From positions 1 to 64,000 of the forward strand of contig JABJJN010000053.1 of the NCBI GenBank assembly GCA_018660835.1: DNA of 64,000 nt, in the 5' to 3' direction. The DNA comes from Gemmatimonadota bacterium. GTDB lineage: Bacteria; Latescibacterota; UBA2968; UBA8231. Below are positions 42,432 through 50,932 of the stretch, one piece after another (within the stretch, counting starts at the first letter, position 1; each line of letters begins with the position of its first letter). The notes under the pieces were generated by a model. The model made no database searches, was not told the DNA's origin, and worked only from the letters and a program-made list of their open reading frames with translations. A program made the translations under genes and the position numbers.

Positions 42432-44543
42432 GTGAGCAGGTTCTTCAAAGCGATTGCCAGACACTCGGACATCATGCTTGCCATTGGCGTCGTCGTCATC
42501 CTCGGGGTGATGATTGTGCCACTGCCGACGCTTGCCATGGATTTCCTGCTGACGATCAATATCAGTACGGCGCTGCTTGTGCTCATGCTCACTCTGTACA
42601 TCGCCGCACCTCTGGAACTTTCAGTGTTTCCGGGACTGCTGCTGGTGATGACGCTCTTTCGACTGTCCTTGAATGTTGCTTCAACGCGGCTGATTCTCAG
42701 TAACGCGGATGCGGGGACGCTGATCGACGCCTTTGGCGATGTCGTCGTTGGCGGTAACTACATCATCGGTTTCATCATCTTCATCATCGTCATCATCATT
42801 CAATTCGTCGTGATCACGAAAGGTGCCGGTCGTGTTGCTGAAGTGGCAGCACGTTTCACATTGGATGCCATGCCCGGCAAACAGATGGCGATCGATGCCG
42901 ATCTGAATGCTGGACTGATTGACGAGGCGCAGGCGCGAACGCGACGCGAAGACATCTCGCGTGAAGCTGACTTCTACGGTTCAATGGATGGTGCCAGCAA
43001 GTTTGTCCGCGGCGACGCCGTTGCGGGTATCCTCATTACGCTGATCAATATCATCGGCGGCTTTGCCATTGGCGTCCTGCAGCGCGACATGACGCTGGTT
43101 GAGGCCATGTCGACGTACACATTGCTCACCGTCGGCGACGGTCTGGTGACCCAGATCCCTGCTCTGATTACATCGACGGCGGCCGGTATCATCGTCACGC
43201 GTCATTCCTCTGACGACAACATGGGCGCCGATATCAATAAGCAGCTTACTGGGCGTCCGCAGGCTGCCCTTGTGGCGGGACCGATGCTCATTGGGCTCGG
43301 TCTGATTCCAGGGCTACCCATATGGCCTTTCCTGATGGTTGGTAGTTCCATGACGGGAATCGGTCTGGTGGTTAGATACCTCGGCAAGCAACGCGACGAC
43401 GAAGAGGAAGCCGATCGTATCGAGCAAGAGAAGCCAGAGGAGCGTCCGGAAGACTACCTCCGAGTCGACTTGCTGGAGTGTGAGATTGGTTATCAGCTCG
43501 TGCCCCTGGTGGATGCCAAGCAGGGCGGAGATCTGATCGAACGCATCGTCCAGATTCGCAAAGTGGCGGCCATGGAGATGGGTTTTATCGTTCCTCCTGT
43601 ACGTGTCCGGGACAATGTTCAGCTGAAGCCGAACGAATACCAGATTAAGATCAAGGGGGACCCCGTCGCTCGCGGCGAACTGCAGGCGAAGGCGCTATTG
43701 GCGATCGATCCGGGTATCGCCGAGGGCAGTGTCGAAGGCACCGAAACGATTGATCCGGCTTTTGGCCTACCTGCGCGTTGGATCTCCGCAGACCAGCGCG
43801 AGAAGGCGGAGCTGCTCGGCTATAACGTTGTCGAGCCCGTCGCTGTATTGGCGACGCACATCACGGAAGTCATCAATGCCAATGCCGCCGAATTGCTCGG
43901 GCGTCAGGAGACGCAGCATCTCGTCGACGAATTTCGCAATTCCCATCCCGCGATCATTGATGAACTGATTCCAGATGTTGTCCCTGTTGGACGACTGCAG
44001 CGTGTCCTGCAGAATCTGCTGTCTGAACGGGTTCCCGTGCGGGACTTCCGGACGATTCTGGAGACGCTCGCGGACTACAGCGAAATCAAGGACGTGGAGG
44101 TGTTGACCGAGTATTCGCGCACCGCACTGCGTCGCTCCATCTGCAATGTGTTGTTGAAGGAAGCCCCGGAGGAAGGGATCGCCGTACTCACCATCTCCGG
44201 TGACGTCGAAGAGATTATCAGAGAGTCTGTCCAGGCGACACCGGCCGGACTCACCGTGGCCATCGCTCCAGAGGTAGCGACCCGCGTCTTCCGCAATATG
44301 ACCTCGTTAATCGATCGAATGATCGCTCACGGTCAGCAACCTGTGGTGCTTTCCGCACCGCATATCCGTCTGGCCTTCCGCAAGCTGACGGCAGCGTCGT
44401 TCCCCACACTCTACGTGGTCTCCTACAATGAGATCGCGCCAGAGGTGGAAGTGAGCGCTGTCGGTGTCATAAGGCTCGTAGACGATGAAGATCCGGAAAT
44501 TCGTAGCGCCGAGCGTGCCGCAAGCGCTGCGCCAAGTGCGTGA
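42432..44543 (+). CDS. flhA: Flagellar export gate protein FlhA
   Basis: This 703-residue protein has about eight membrane helices in the first 320 residues, then a cytoplasmic ring domain. The FHIPEP-type signature is visible (RFTLDAMPGKQMAIDADLNA, the loop ARTRREDISREADFYGSMDG-ASKFVRGDA), as are VPPVRVRDNVQLKPNEY and the C-terminal VGRLQRVLQNLLSERVPVRD. FlhA uses the proton gradient and docks chaperone-substrate complexes. It starts with GTG. Its last 59 bases also encode the beginning of flhF in another frame. Confidence 0.97.
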   Translation: MSRFFKAIARHSDIMLAIGVVVILGVMIVPLPTLAMDFLLTINISTALLVLMLTLYIAAPLELSVFPGLLLVMTLFRLSLNVASTRLILSNADAGTLIDAFGDVVVGGNYIIGFIIFIIVIIIQFVVITKGAGRVAEVAARFTLDAMPGKQMAIDADLNAGLIDEAQARTRREDISREADFYGSMDGASKFVRGDAVAGILITLINIIGGFAIGVLQRDMTLVEAMSTYTLLTVGDGLVTQIPALITSTAAGIIVTRHSSDDNMGADINKQLTGRPQAALVAGPMLIGLGLIPGLPIWPFLMVGSSMTGIGLVVRYLGKQRDDEEEADRIEQEKPEERPEDYLRVDLLECEIGYQLVPLVDAKQGGDLIERIVQIRKVAAMEMGFIVPPVRVRDNVQLKPNEYQIKIKGDPVARGELQAKALLAIDPGIAEGSVEGTETIDPAFGLPARWISADQREKAELLGYNVVEPVAVLATHITEVINANAAELLGRQETQHLVDEFRNSHPAIIDELIPDVVPVGRLQRVLQNLLSERVPVRDFRTILETLADYSEIKDVEVLTEYSRTALRRSICNVLLKEAPEEGIAVLTISGDVEEIIRESVQATPAGLTVAIAPEVATRVFRNMTSLIDRMIAHGQQPVVLSAPHIRLAFRKLTAASFPTLYVVSYNEIAPEVEVSAVGVIRLVDDEDPEIRSAERAASAAPSA

Positions 44544-46005
44544 TGATTTGGGTGACCAGGCGGTCATCCTCAATACAAGACAGATTCCAGGTGAGAGTGG
44601 CAGGCAACACGTAGAGATCACGGCCGCTCTGGATGCTGCGCCCGTCGCCAACGTGGCTAGCAGCGCATCGACGGCGGCTACGGCTGTTGCCGCTGCGCCG
44701 GCTCGTGGCGATCTGCTGGGCAGGACATACGGTCGTTCGGCGCCAGGTCGCCAGGAGCTGAGCGCCGAGCCGCGGTGGGAGGAGTCTGCGTCGCCATCAC
44801 CTGCAATGAGTAGAGGGCAAGGCTCGACCTTGTCGGGCGTCGGGCACACGAGTCGCAATTTGCCGCTGCTGTCAGATCGTCTGGCAACCCGGCGGCCGCA
44901 GGATGGACAATCTGCAGGCGCCGCTGCCTGGCTTGCCAGTCTGCCAGCCGTCTCTGACCGTCTTGGCACCGACTCTGAGCCACGACCTGCTGCCGTCGAA
45001 GGACCCCTGGCGAATCAGGACGTCAGCGACGACCCGATCGTCGATAGGCCGGTTGCCGACACGAACCAGCAAAGCGCTCCCGTTCTGCGCCGACTGCGAC
45101 AGATCGAGGATGCGGTGCGGCATATGTCACGCCACAGTAGCAGCTTCGACCTACCACCGGAGGTGGCACGACTTGGTGAGCGGTTGCGTCGCGTCGGCGT
45201 CTACGAAGACGTGACACGGGCTTTGCTGCCCAAGGTTTTGCGGCGAGTGCCGGAGGAAGATCTGGACAATCGCGAGGCGGTTGTCACGGCGGCGGCTCAG
45301 CTACTCTACGAGCAACTTCCTGCGCGTGCTGACCTGCGCATCGGTCGAGAGCAGAAAGTTGTGGCCTTTGTTGGCCCTTCAGGCAGCGGGAAAACAACAG
45401 CTATCGCTAAGATAGCTGCCGGGTTCGTGCGTCGACGCAGCCGCAGGCCCGACTACAAAGAAGGGGAGATCGTCATCGTCAGCACCGATACACAGAGGGT
45501 TGGCGCCCTCGCACAGGCACGTGCTTACGCCGATCTGATCGGTGTCCCCCTCGAAGATGCCCACGATGCCCAGGATCTGGCACGCATACTGGCACACCAC
45601 GACAAAGCGCGGTTGATCCTGATCGACACGGCCGGTATCGGCCCGCATGAAGTCAAACAGCGAGAACAATTGCGCGCGCTGCTGAGTACGGCTGTCGTCG
45701 ACGAGGTCCAGGTCGTGCTTGACGGACGCACAGGGTATGATCACATGCTTGATATTATCGAGGTCTGTGATGGGGAGCAGCCACGGCGGTTGCTTCTGTC
45801 CAAGATGGATGAGGCGATGCACCCCGGCGCGGCATTGAGCGCCGCCATCGCCGGCACCATGCCCAGCTCCTTCTTCACGACAGGACCTGCTATTCCCGGT
45901 GGCATCTGTCCCGGGGATCTGCGTCGACTTGTCGACTGGGTGGTTGGACGCTGTCCCAGTCCATTCGCTCCCGACGGCGCCCTCTCCAAGACGGTAGACA
46001 ACTAA
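44485..46005 (+). CDS. flhF: Flagellar biosynthesis GTPase FlhF
   Basis: This 506-residue SRP-type GTPase sets where and how many flagella form. The N-terminal B domain starts typically (MKIRKFVAPSVPQALRQVRD, LGDQAVILNTR), which confirms the ATG at 44485 inside flhA. A variable Ala/Arg-rich middle runs to about residue 200, and the NG domain has the G1 loop near residues 297-304 (GPSGSGKTT), IVSTDTQRVGALAQ and LILIDTAGIG. It is followed by flhG, its regulator. The 59-bp overlap with flhA is unusually long. Confidence 0.94.
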   Translation: MKIRKFVAPSVPQALRQVRDDLGDQAVILNTRQIPGESGRQHVEITAALDAAPVANVASSASTAATAVAAAPARGDLLGRTYGRSAPGRQELSAEPRWEESASPSPAMSRGQGSTLSGVGHTSRNLPLLSDRLATRRPQDGQSAGAAAWLASLPAVSDRLGTDSEPRPAAVEGPLANQDVSDDPIVDRPVADTNQQSAPVLRRLRQIEDAVRHMSRHSSSFDLPPEVARLGERLRRVGVYEDVTRALLPKVLRRVPEEDLDNREAVVTAAAQLLYEQLPARADLRIGREQKVVAFVGPSGSGKTTAIAKIAAGFVRRRSRRPDYKEGEIVIVSTDTQRVGALAQARAYADLIGVPLEDAHDAQDLARILAHHDKARLILIDTAGIGPHEVKQREQLRALLSTAVVDEVQVVLDGRTGYDHMLDIIEVCDGEQPRRLLLSKMDEAMHPGAALSAAIAGTMPSSFFTTGPAIPGGICPGDLRRLVDWVVGRCPSPFAPDGALSKTVDN

Positions 46006-46009
46006 AGCT

Positions 46010-46873
46010 TTGGTCGCCTCCAATCCTTCTCGGCCCGCGAGCTACCCGCCGGCTCTCGCCCTGATCAGCGGCAAGGGAGGCGTGGGGCGTTCGAGTCTCG
46101 CGCTGAATCTTGCCCTGTCCATTGGTGCACTTGAGCAGCGGGTGTTGCTGGTGGATGCCGATCCGAATCCGGGGCATCTGGCACTGCTGGCCGGCTACGA
46201 ATTGCCCGAGTCGTTTCTGCCACTGGGTATCACCCAGACCCTGGCCCTGAGCGAGTCTGTGGACCTGCTGCAATTCCATGCGGCTACGGAGGATACTCGC
46301 TGCCAGCCATTGCACATAGATGGGGAGGCGTTGTCTGCATTCGAGTCTCGCTATGACATCATCATCGCCGATACGGGCTCCGGAATCGCCGCCTCTGCCC
46401 AAGCCGCCGCTAGAGCAGCTGATGCTTCATGGGTTGTGATCACACCTGAATTGACTGCCGTGGCTGATGGCTACGCCACTGCAAAGAGTTTGCTCTGCTT
46501 TGAACCCGCCACTCGACTGGGCTGTCTCGTGAATGCCGCCGAGGACGAGGAAGAGGCTGAAGATCTCCACCATGGGTTCGCAGATCTCCTTGATCGTTTC
46601 CTCGAGGCGAAGATTGACAATCGGGGCTATATTCCTTTTGATCGAACGGTTCGCGACGCAGCCAAGAGTCAGTCTCCTTTCTGCCTGGCAAAACCGTCCA
46701 CCCAGGCGGCCTTGGCTGTCGCAGCCCTCGCCAGCGAGCTCACCGAAAGACATCCCATCGTGACGCTTCCTCGCCATCGAGCCTACCTCGAGGGGATTGC
46801 CGACTTCGTGTCAGCATCCCCTGACGGTTCATTGGCAATGCGTCAGGCCCAGGAGCCCTCACTGATCGTATGA
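46010..46873 (+). CDS. flhG: MinD-like ATPase FlhG (YlxH) with altered P-loop
   Basis: This 287-residue protein is a MinD/ParA-type ATPase that limits flagellar number with FlhF and assists C-ring assembly through FliM/FliN. The deviant Walker A is GKGGVGRSS: the signature Lys22 is kept but the P-loop Lys is Arg27. Other motifs are VLLVDADPNPGHLALLAG and DIIIADTGSGI (normally D-TG/PAG), VVITPELTAVADGYAT. It starts with TTG, 4 bp after flhF; no other start is close. The stop overlaps fliA by 4 bp. Confidence 0.88.
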   Translation: MVASNPSRPASYPPALALISGKGGVGRSSLALNLALSIGALEQRVLLVDADPNPGHLALLAGYELPESFLPLGITQTLALSESVDLLQFHAATEDTRCQPLHIDGEALSAFESRYDIIIADTGSGIAASAQAAARAADASWVVITPELTAVADGYATAKSLLCFEPATRLGCLVNAAEDEEEAEDLHHGFADLLDRFLEAKIDNRGYIPFDRTVRDAAKSQSPFCLAKPSTQAALAVAALASELTERHPIVTLPRHRAYLEGIADFVSASPDGSLAMRQAQEPSLIV

Positions 46874-47658
46874 GCGCTAAGCCTACAGCCAAACGTGCTT
46901 CCCGTGAATATGAGAAGCAGCAGGCCACCGGTGAAACCGGGGCAGCCAAGACCGAACGTGGTCCCCTTGAGGACTATCTGTCGCTGGTGAAGTATATCGC
47001 CGGCAGACTCGCCATTGGTCTACCTCGCTCCGTTGAGATTGATGACCTGATCAATGCGGGTGTCGTCGGATTGATCGAGGCCTACAGCAACTTCAATGTC
47101 GAAAAGGGCGTAAAATTTGAGACCTACGCCTCTTTGCGCATTAGAGGGTCCATACTCGACGAATTGCGAGGAATGGACTGGGTGCCACGCTCGACACGGG
47201 CACGATCACGAGAAATTGAACGTGCGATCTCACGCTTGGAGGGTGAGTTGGGCCGGAGCCCATCGGAGACGGAACTGGCTGCAGGTCTGGGTGTCGAGCT
47301 CAAGGATTATTACACGATGATCGATGATGTCAGCTCGACGTCGTTGTTGTCCCTCGACGATATGACACATGGCGATGATGATGACAAGCAAGTTCCTCTG
47401 GTGGATACGTTGAAATCACCAGATCCCAATACGGCCCTGACCCGTCTTGAGGCCGAAGAGATGCGCAACCTGCTGGCGGATTCTCTCGGGCAACTGACAG
47501 AGCAGGAGCGCCTCGTGGTTGCTCTCTATTACTACGAGGAACTGACACTGAAAGAGATTGGTCTGGTCCTTGAACTATCGGAGTCTCGTGTGTCGCAATT
47601 ACACACCAAGGCCGTGCTCAGTCTGCGCGTCAAATTACGAAAACGCTTCATGAGTTGA
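46870..47658 (+). CDS. fliA: Flagellar sigma factor FliA/WhiG (sigma-28)
   Basis: This 262-residue sigma factor directs late flagellar and chemotaxis gene transcription. Region 2 is visible (YLSLVKYIAGRLAIGLPRSV, DDLINAGVVGLIEAYSNFN, KFETYASLRIRGSILDELRG, MDWVPRSTR), followed by region 3 (ISRLEGELGRSPSETELA) and region 4 (LTEQERLVVALYYYEELTL, KEIGLVLELSESRVSQLH). It overlaps flhG by ATGA. No anti-sigma FlgM gene is recognised in the window. Confidence 0.96.
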   Translation: MSAKPTAKRASREYEKQQATGETGAAKTERGPLEDYLSLVKYIAGRLAIGLPRSVEIDDLINAGVVGLIEAYSNFNVEKGVKFETYASLRIRGSILDELRGMDWVPRSTRARSREIERAISRLEGELGRSPSETELAAGLGVELKDYYTMIDDVSSTSLLSLDDMTHGDDDDKQVPLVDTLKSPDPNTALTRLEAEEMRNLLADSLGQLTEQERLVVALYYYEELTLKEIGLVLELSESRVSQLHTKAVLSLRVKLRKRFMS

Positions 47659-47752
47659 GCAGTACCCACGAGCTTGGGAGGCAACGTTTGGCCGTCCTCT
47701 CAAACCGTGTCAGGCATTCCTGCGCGAGTCGTTTCCCCACGACCCGCGAACT

Positions 47753-48964
47753 GTGACGAAATGTCAGGGACCGGATGCCAAAAACGACTTGAACCAATCA
47801 GCGGAACCCGTTACTCCCCGACGAGGCCGCCCATTCACACGATCGAATACGACGGTGAACCAGCAAGCACACATGGGGCAGACCATTTCCCATCCAGAGA
47901 CTCACGACGTGGGCTCTGCTACGTTGCGAGCGTCTGTGGACGACGATAAGCAGCAGCGCCTCAAGCGCATTACGCAGAGCATTATTGGTCTGCCCACGCT
48001 GCCGACGGTGATCACGCAGTTGATCAGCCTGATCGACAATCCCAAGACCTCCGCGCGCAATGTGGCCCAGCTGATCTCAACGGACCAGGCCCTCACAGCG
48101 AAGATTCTAAAGCTGGCCAACTCCGCCTTCTACGGTTTTCCCCGTGAAATCGCGACGGTGGATCTTGCTGTGGTGGTACTCGGATTCGAGACGGTGAAGA
48201 ATTTAGGCCTGAGTGTCTCTGTTCTCGAGAGATTCGCGGGTGCTGACGGTGACACGGGCAATTTCGATCGGCAGAAGTTCTGGGAGCACTCCATCGCCTG
48301 TGGTGTGGCGGCGAGACTGTTGGCGACCAAACTTCGTTACAGGGTGCCGGGTGAGGCATTCGCCGCTGGCATCCTCCACGACATTGGCCGTCTGATCCTC
48401 AGTCAGTATTTCCCCGACGAATTCGACAATGTCCTGCGCTTGATGCATGACGAGGAACTCTACATTGGCGATGCGGAGGAACGGGTTCTGGGCGTCACCC
48501 ACGCCGACGTCGGTGGGTGGTTAGCCGAGAGATGGAATCTGCCTCGTCAGTTGGAGGAGACGATCTCCTTTCATCATGCACCGGGTAGACTCGGCCGAGG
48601 CAACGACCTGCCCTCGTTGATTCATCTGGCAGATTTTCTGTGTCGTCGTGAAAAGATTGGCGACGGCGGTGGCGATCGCCTACCGAAGCTCGACCCCGCG
48701 GCCCTGCGAACCTTCGGGATTCATGAGGAGCCACGGGCGGCGCTGAAACGCATTTTCGGCTACGGCGATGAGTTGCAGCGTGAGATGGAAAAAGCCGACG
48801 CCTTTACCAACATTGTCCGGGATGAGGATGACTCAACAGGCGAAACGTCTGCAACCCAGGAGTCGTCAACGCCTCAGGACGATGACACGCCGACCCCACC
48901 GGACGACGACGGGTCGGCTGGGCAGTCAGGCGCCACGCCTGGCGATGGTGATGGCGACACCTGA
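47753..48964 (+). CDS. HDOD-domain signalling protein
   Basis: This protein (403 residues from the GTG at 47753) has an HDOD domain at about residues 70-270: LPTLPTVITQLISLIDN, VAQLISTDQALTAKILKLAN, AVVVLGFETVKNLGLSV, and an HD-like AGILHDIGRLIL. HDOD proteins usually lack enzymatic activity and act in signal pathways of motility and surface behaviour. The C-terminal 60 residues are a disordered Asp/Ser/Thr/Gly tail. The start is uncertain: the ATG at 47873 (MGQTISHP) is equally plausible. It lies directly after fliA and overlaps the histidine kinase gene, so a motility role is likely. Confidence 0.82.
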   Translation: MTKCQGPDAKNDLNQSAEPVTPRRGRPFTRSNTTVNQQAHMGQTISHPETHDVGSATLRASVDDDKQQRLKRITQSIIGLPTLPTVITQLISLIDNPKTSARNVAQLISTDQALTAKILKLANSAFYGFPREIATVDLAVVVLGFETVKNLGLSVSVLERFAGADGDTGNFDRQKFWEHSIACGVAARLLATKLRYRVPGEAFAAGILHDIGRLILSQYFPDEFDNVLRLMHDEELYIGDAEERVLGVTHADVGGWLAERWNLPRQLEETISFHHAPGRLGRGNDLPSLIHLADFLCRREKIGDGGGDRLPKLDPAALRTFGIHEEPRAALKRIFGYGDELQREMEKADAFTNIVRDEDDSTGETSATQESSTPQDDDTPTPPDDDGSAGQSGATPGDGDGDT

Positions 48965-50432
48965 ACCTATGGCGTCGTCCGATTCGACGCCGCCTGTCGA
49001 AGCGGCTCAACGAGCCCGCGAGTTGCTGGGGAAATTGACCGCAGCCGCCGGAGATCGTGATGTCGGCTGGGAGCTGACACTGCTCCTCGATTCACTCACA
49101 GAAGAACGCAGCGAACTTAACGTTCGCGTGAATGCCCTCGAAGAGGAAAACCGGGCGCTGCAAGAGCGTCTGGATCGAGGTCATCAAGATTACGCGCAAT
49201 TGCGCGCCTCCATGGACGAATTGCTCAATCTTCATGAACTATCTGAGGCGATCAGCACCAGTCTGAATCTCGCCGATACGCTCGATGCATTGATGAGGTT
49301 GTCCGCACGTGTCGTCGATTTTGATGCGGCAGGTGTCTTCGCCTTGAGTCGAGAAGGTCCTGGGCTGGAGTCGATGGCCTTGCGCGGCAATGGCAAGGAT
49401 CTTGAGGCACGCGTTGAATCCCAATGGGATGATGGGATCGTCGATTGGGTCCAACGCGAACGGCGGCCCATCGTGTTCGACGACATGGAGAGTTCAGGCG
49501 ACATGTGTTTCGTCTTGATTCCATTGATCGTCGGTGGCAAGGACATTGGTCTGGTTGCCTTACACTCTACACGCGCCAAGGACGACTTCACGCTCGGGGA
49601 AATCGAACTGCTCGGCGTTCTTGCGAACCAAACGGCAGCGGCCATCGAGAATTCGAGACTGTACACTGATCTTGAGACCGCACACGGAAGTTTGCAGGAA
49701 TCACAGCGACAATTGCTACTGTCCGCCAAGCAAGCGGCGATAGGTGAGTTGGCCGGCGGTGTCGCCCATGAGGTCAACAATCCATTGCAGATCATCCTGT
49801 CTCGTGTGCAATTGATGGTTGTGCGACATGGTGACGACGAGAGACTGCGCGATGGGCTGGCGCTGATCGAGAACAACGTCAAGCGGATCTCTCGAATCAT
49901 TCGTGCACTGCTCGGTTTTGCCGCACACAATCGCGCCGATGCCGAGGGACAGCCATTCGAACTGGCCAGTGCCTTGCACCAGGCCTGTGCTCTGACAAGA
50001 CACCAGCTCGAGAGTAAACTCATCGATACGGAATTGGTGATCGCAGAGGATATGCCGCAGGCGATGGGAAGTGTTGGCGAACTGGAACAGGTTTTCATCA
50101 ATCTGATTCTCAATGCCGCCAACGCGATGAGTTCCGGCGGACGCCTGACAATCAACGCCGATCTGCAGGATTCCTGGCTGGAGACAAGATTCACAGATAC
50201 GGGGTCGGGGATTGGGCCTGAACACCTTGATAGAATCTTCGAGCCTTTCTTTACCACCCATGCTGACGATGGTGGCACGGGGCTCGGTCTGGCTGTCAGC
50301 TATCGAATCATCGAGAATCACGGTGGATCGATCACAGTTGATAGTGTACCGGGTGACGGATCGACCTTTATCGTACGCTTGCCTGTCCCGGGAAAAGAGC
50401 CACAGCCATCCGGGCTAATGGACAAACAGTGA
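48951..50432 (+). CDS. Soluble sensor histidine kinase with coiled coil and GAF domain
   Basis: This 493-residue protein has no membrane segment. It contains a coiled coil (about residues 45-90), a GAF-like domain (about 95-255, LSLNLADTLDALMRLSARVV-type start, FVLIPLIVGGKDIGLVAL, GVLANQTAAAIENSRLY), a phospho-acceptor helix with His273 (GGVAHEVNNPLQII), and a HATPase domain (NLILNAANAMSSGG, TDTGSGIGPEHLDRIFEPFF, GTGLGLAVSYRI). It resembles NtrB/FlrB-type kinases, which activate sigma-54 enhancer-binding proteins. No response regulator is adjacent. The start at 48951 overlaps the HDOD stop by 14 bp; the ATG at 48969 is an alternative. Confidence 0.88.
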   Translation: MATPEPMASSDSTPPVEAAQRARELLGKLTAAAGDRDVGWELTLLLDSLTEERSELNVRVNALEEENRALQERLDRGHQDYAQLRASMDELLNLHELSEAISTSLNLADTLDALMRLSARVVDFDAAGVFALSREGPGLESMALRGNGKDLEARVESQWDDGIVDWVQRERRPIVFDDMESSGDMCFVLIPLIVGGKDIGLVALHSTRAKDDFTLGEIELLGVLANQTAAAIENSRLYTDLETAHGSLQESQRQLLLSAKQAAIGELAGGVAHEVNNPLQIILSRVQLMVVRHGDDERLRDGLALIENNVKRISRIIRALLGFAAHNRADAEGQPFELASALHQACALTRHQLESKLIDTELVIAEDMPQAMGSVGELEQVFINLILNAANAMSSGGRLTINADLQDSWLETRFTDTGSGIGPEHLDRIFEPFFTTHADDGGTGLGLAVSYRIIENHGGSITVDSVPGDGSTFIVRLPVPGKEPQPSGLMDKQ

Positions 50433-50932
50433 TGGAGAATCAGACCATACAGTTGGTTTTCATCGACCTGTTGTTTCTGTTCCTTGTCGGTGGCATGGCG
50501 TGGTGGATTCGTGCTTGGCTCCGTCAGGAGAATCAGCGGATGGACGAGCGGATCGACGATCTGAAGAAACATCAGGTCGATCTCGAGAAACTTGCCGAGC
50601 GCCTGTCGGTCGCGTGTCGAACGATCGAACGGGCTGCCCCCACCCTGTCGCGGCCCACCCTGGGAGACGCGCCCGCATCGGTACCGCCACCGCGGCGATC
50701 ATCGGCTACCCGGGCCATACGTCGACCGGATGTGCCGCCTTCGCCGTCGCGGGTGACAGAGCCGAGTCAGGACAAGGAATGGGAGAAAATGGCTGAGCGC
50801 AGCCGGGATGCCTATCGACTCGCCCGCGAGTTGCTCGAGCAAGGAATGTCGACGACGGATGTGGCCCGCCAGGTTGGTCTGGGGATTGCCGAGGTCAACG
50901 TGCTCAAGAGGATGCGCGACGCCGCGCGCTAG
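50432..50932 (+). CDS. SwrB-like / DUF2802-type membrane-anchored coiled-coil protein with C-terminal HTH
   Basis: This 166-residue protein has an N-terminal membrane helix (about residues 5-26), a charged coiled coil (28-65), a Pro/Ser/Arg linker and a C-terminal helix-turn-helix-like module (AYRLARELLEQGMSTTDVARQ, VGLGIAEVNVLKRM). This layout is that of DUF2802/DUF6115 proteins, including SwrB of Bacillus, which stimulates flagellar basal-body export and is encoded just after sigD. Here it likewise closes the flagellar run a few genes after fliA. Overlap with the kinase stop (TGATG) suggests coupling. Identity is by layout and position. Confidence 0.62.
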   Translation: MENQTIQLVFIDLLFLFLVGGMAWWIRAWLRQENQRMDERIDDLKKHQVDLEKLAERLSVACRTIERAAPTLSRPTLGDAPASVPPPRRSSATRAIRRPDVPPSPSRVTEPSQDKEWEKMAERSRDAYRLARELLEQGMSTTDVARQVGLGIAEVNVLKRMRDAAR

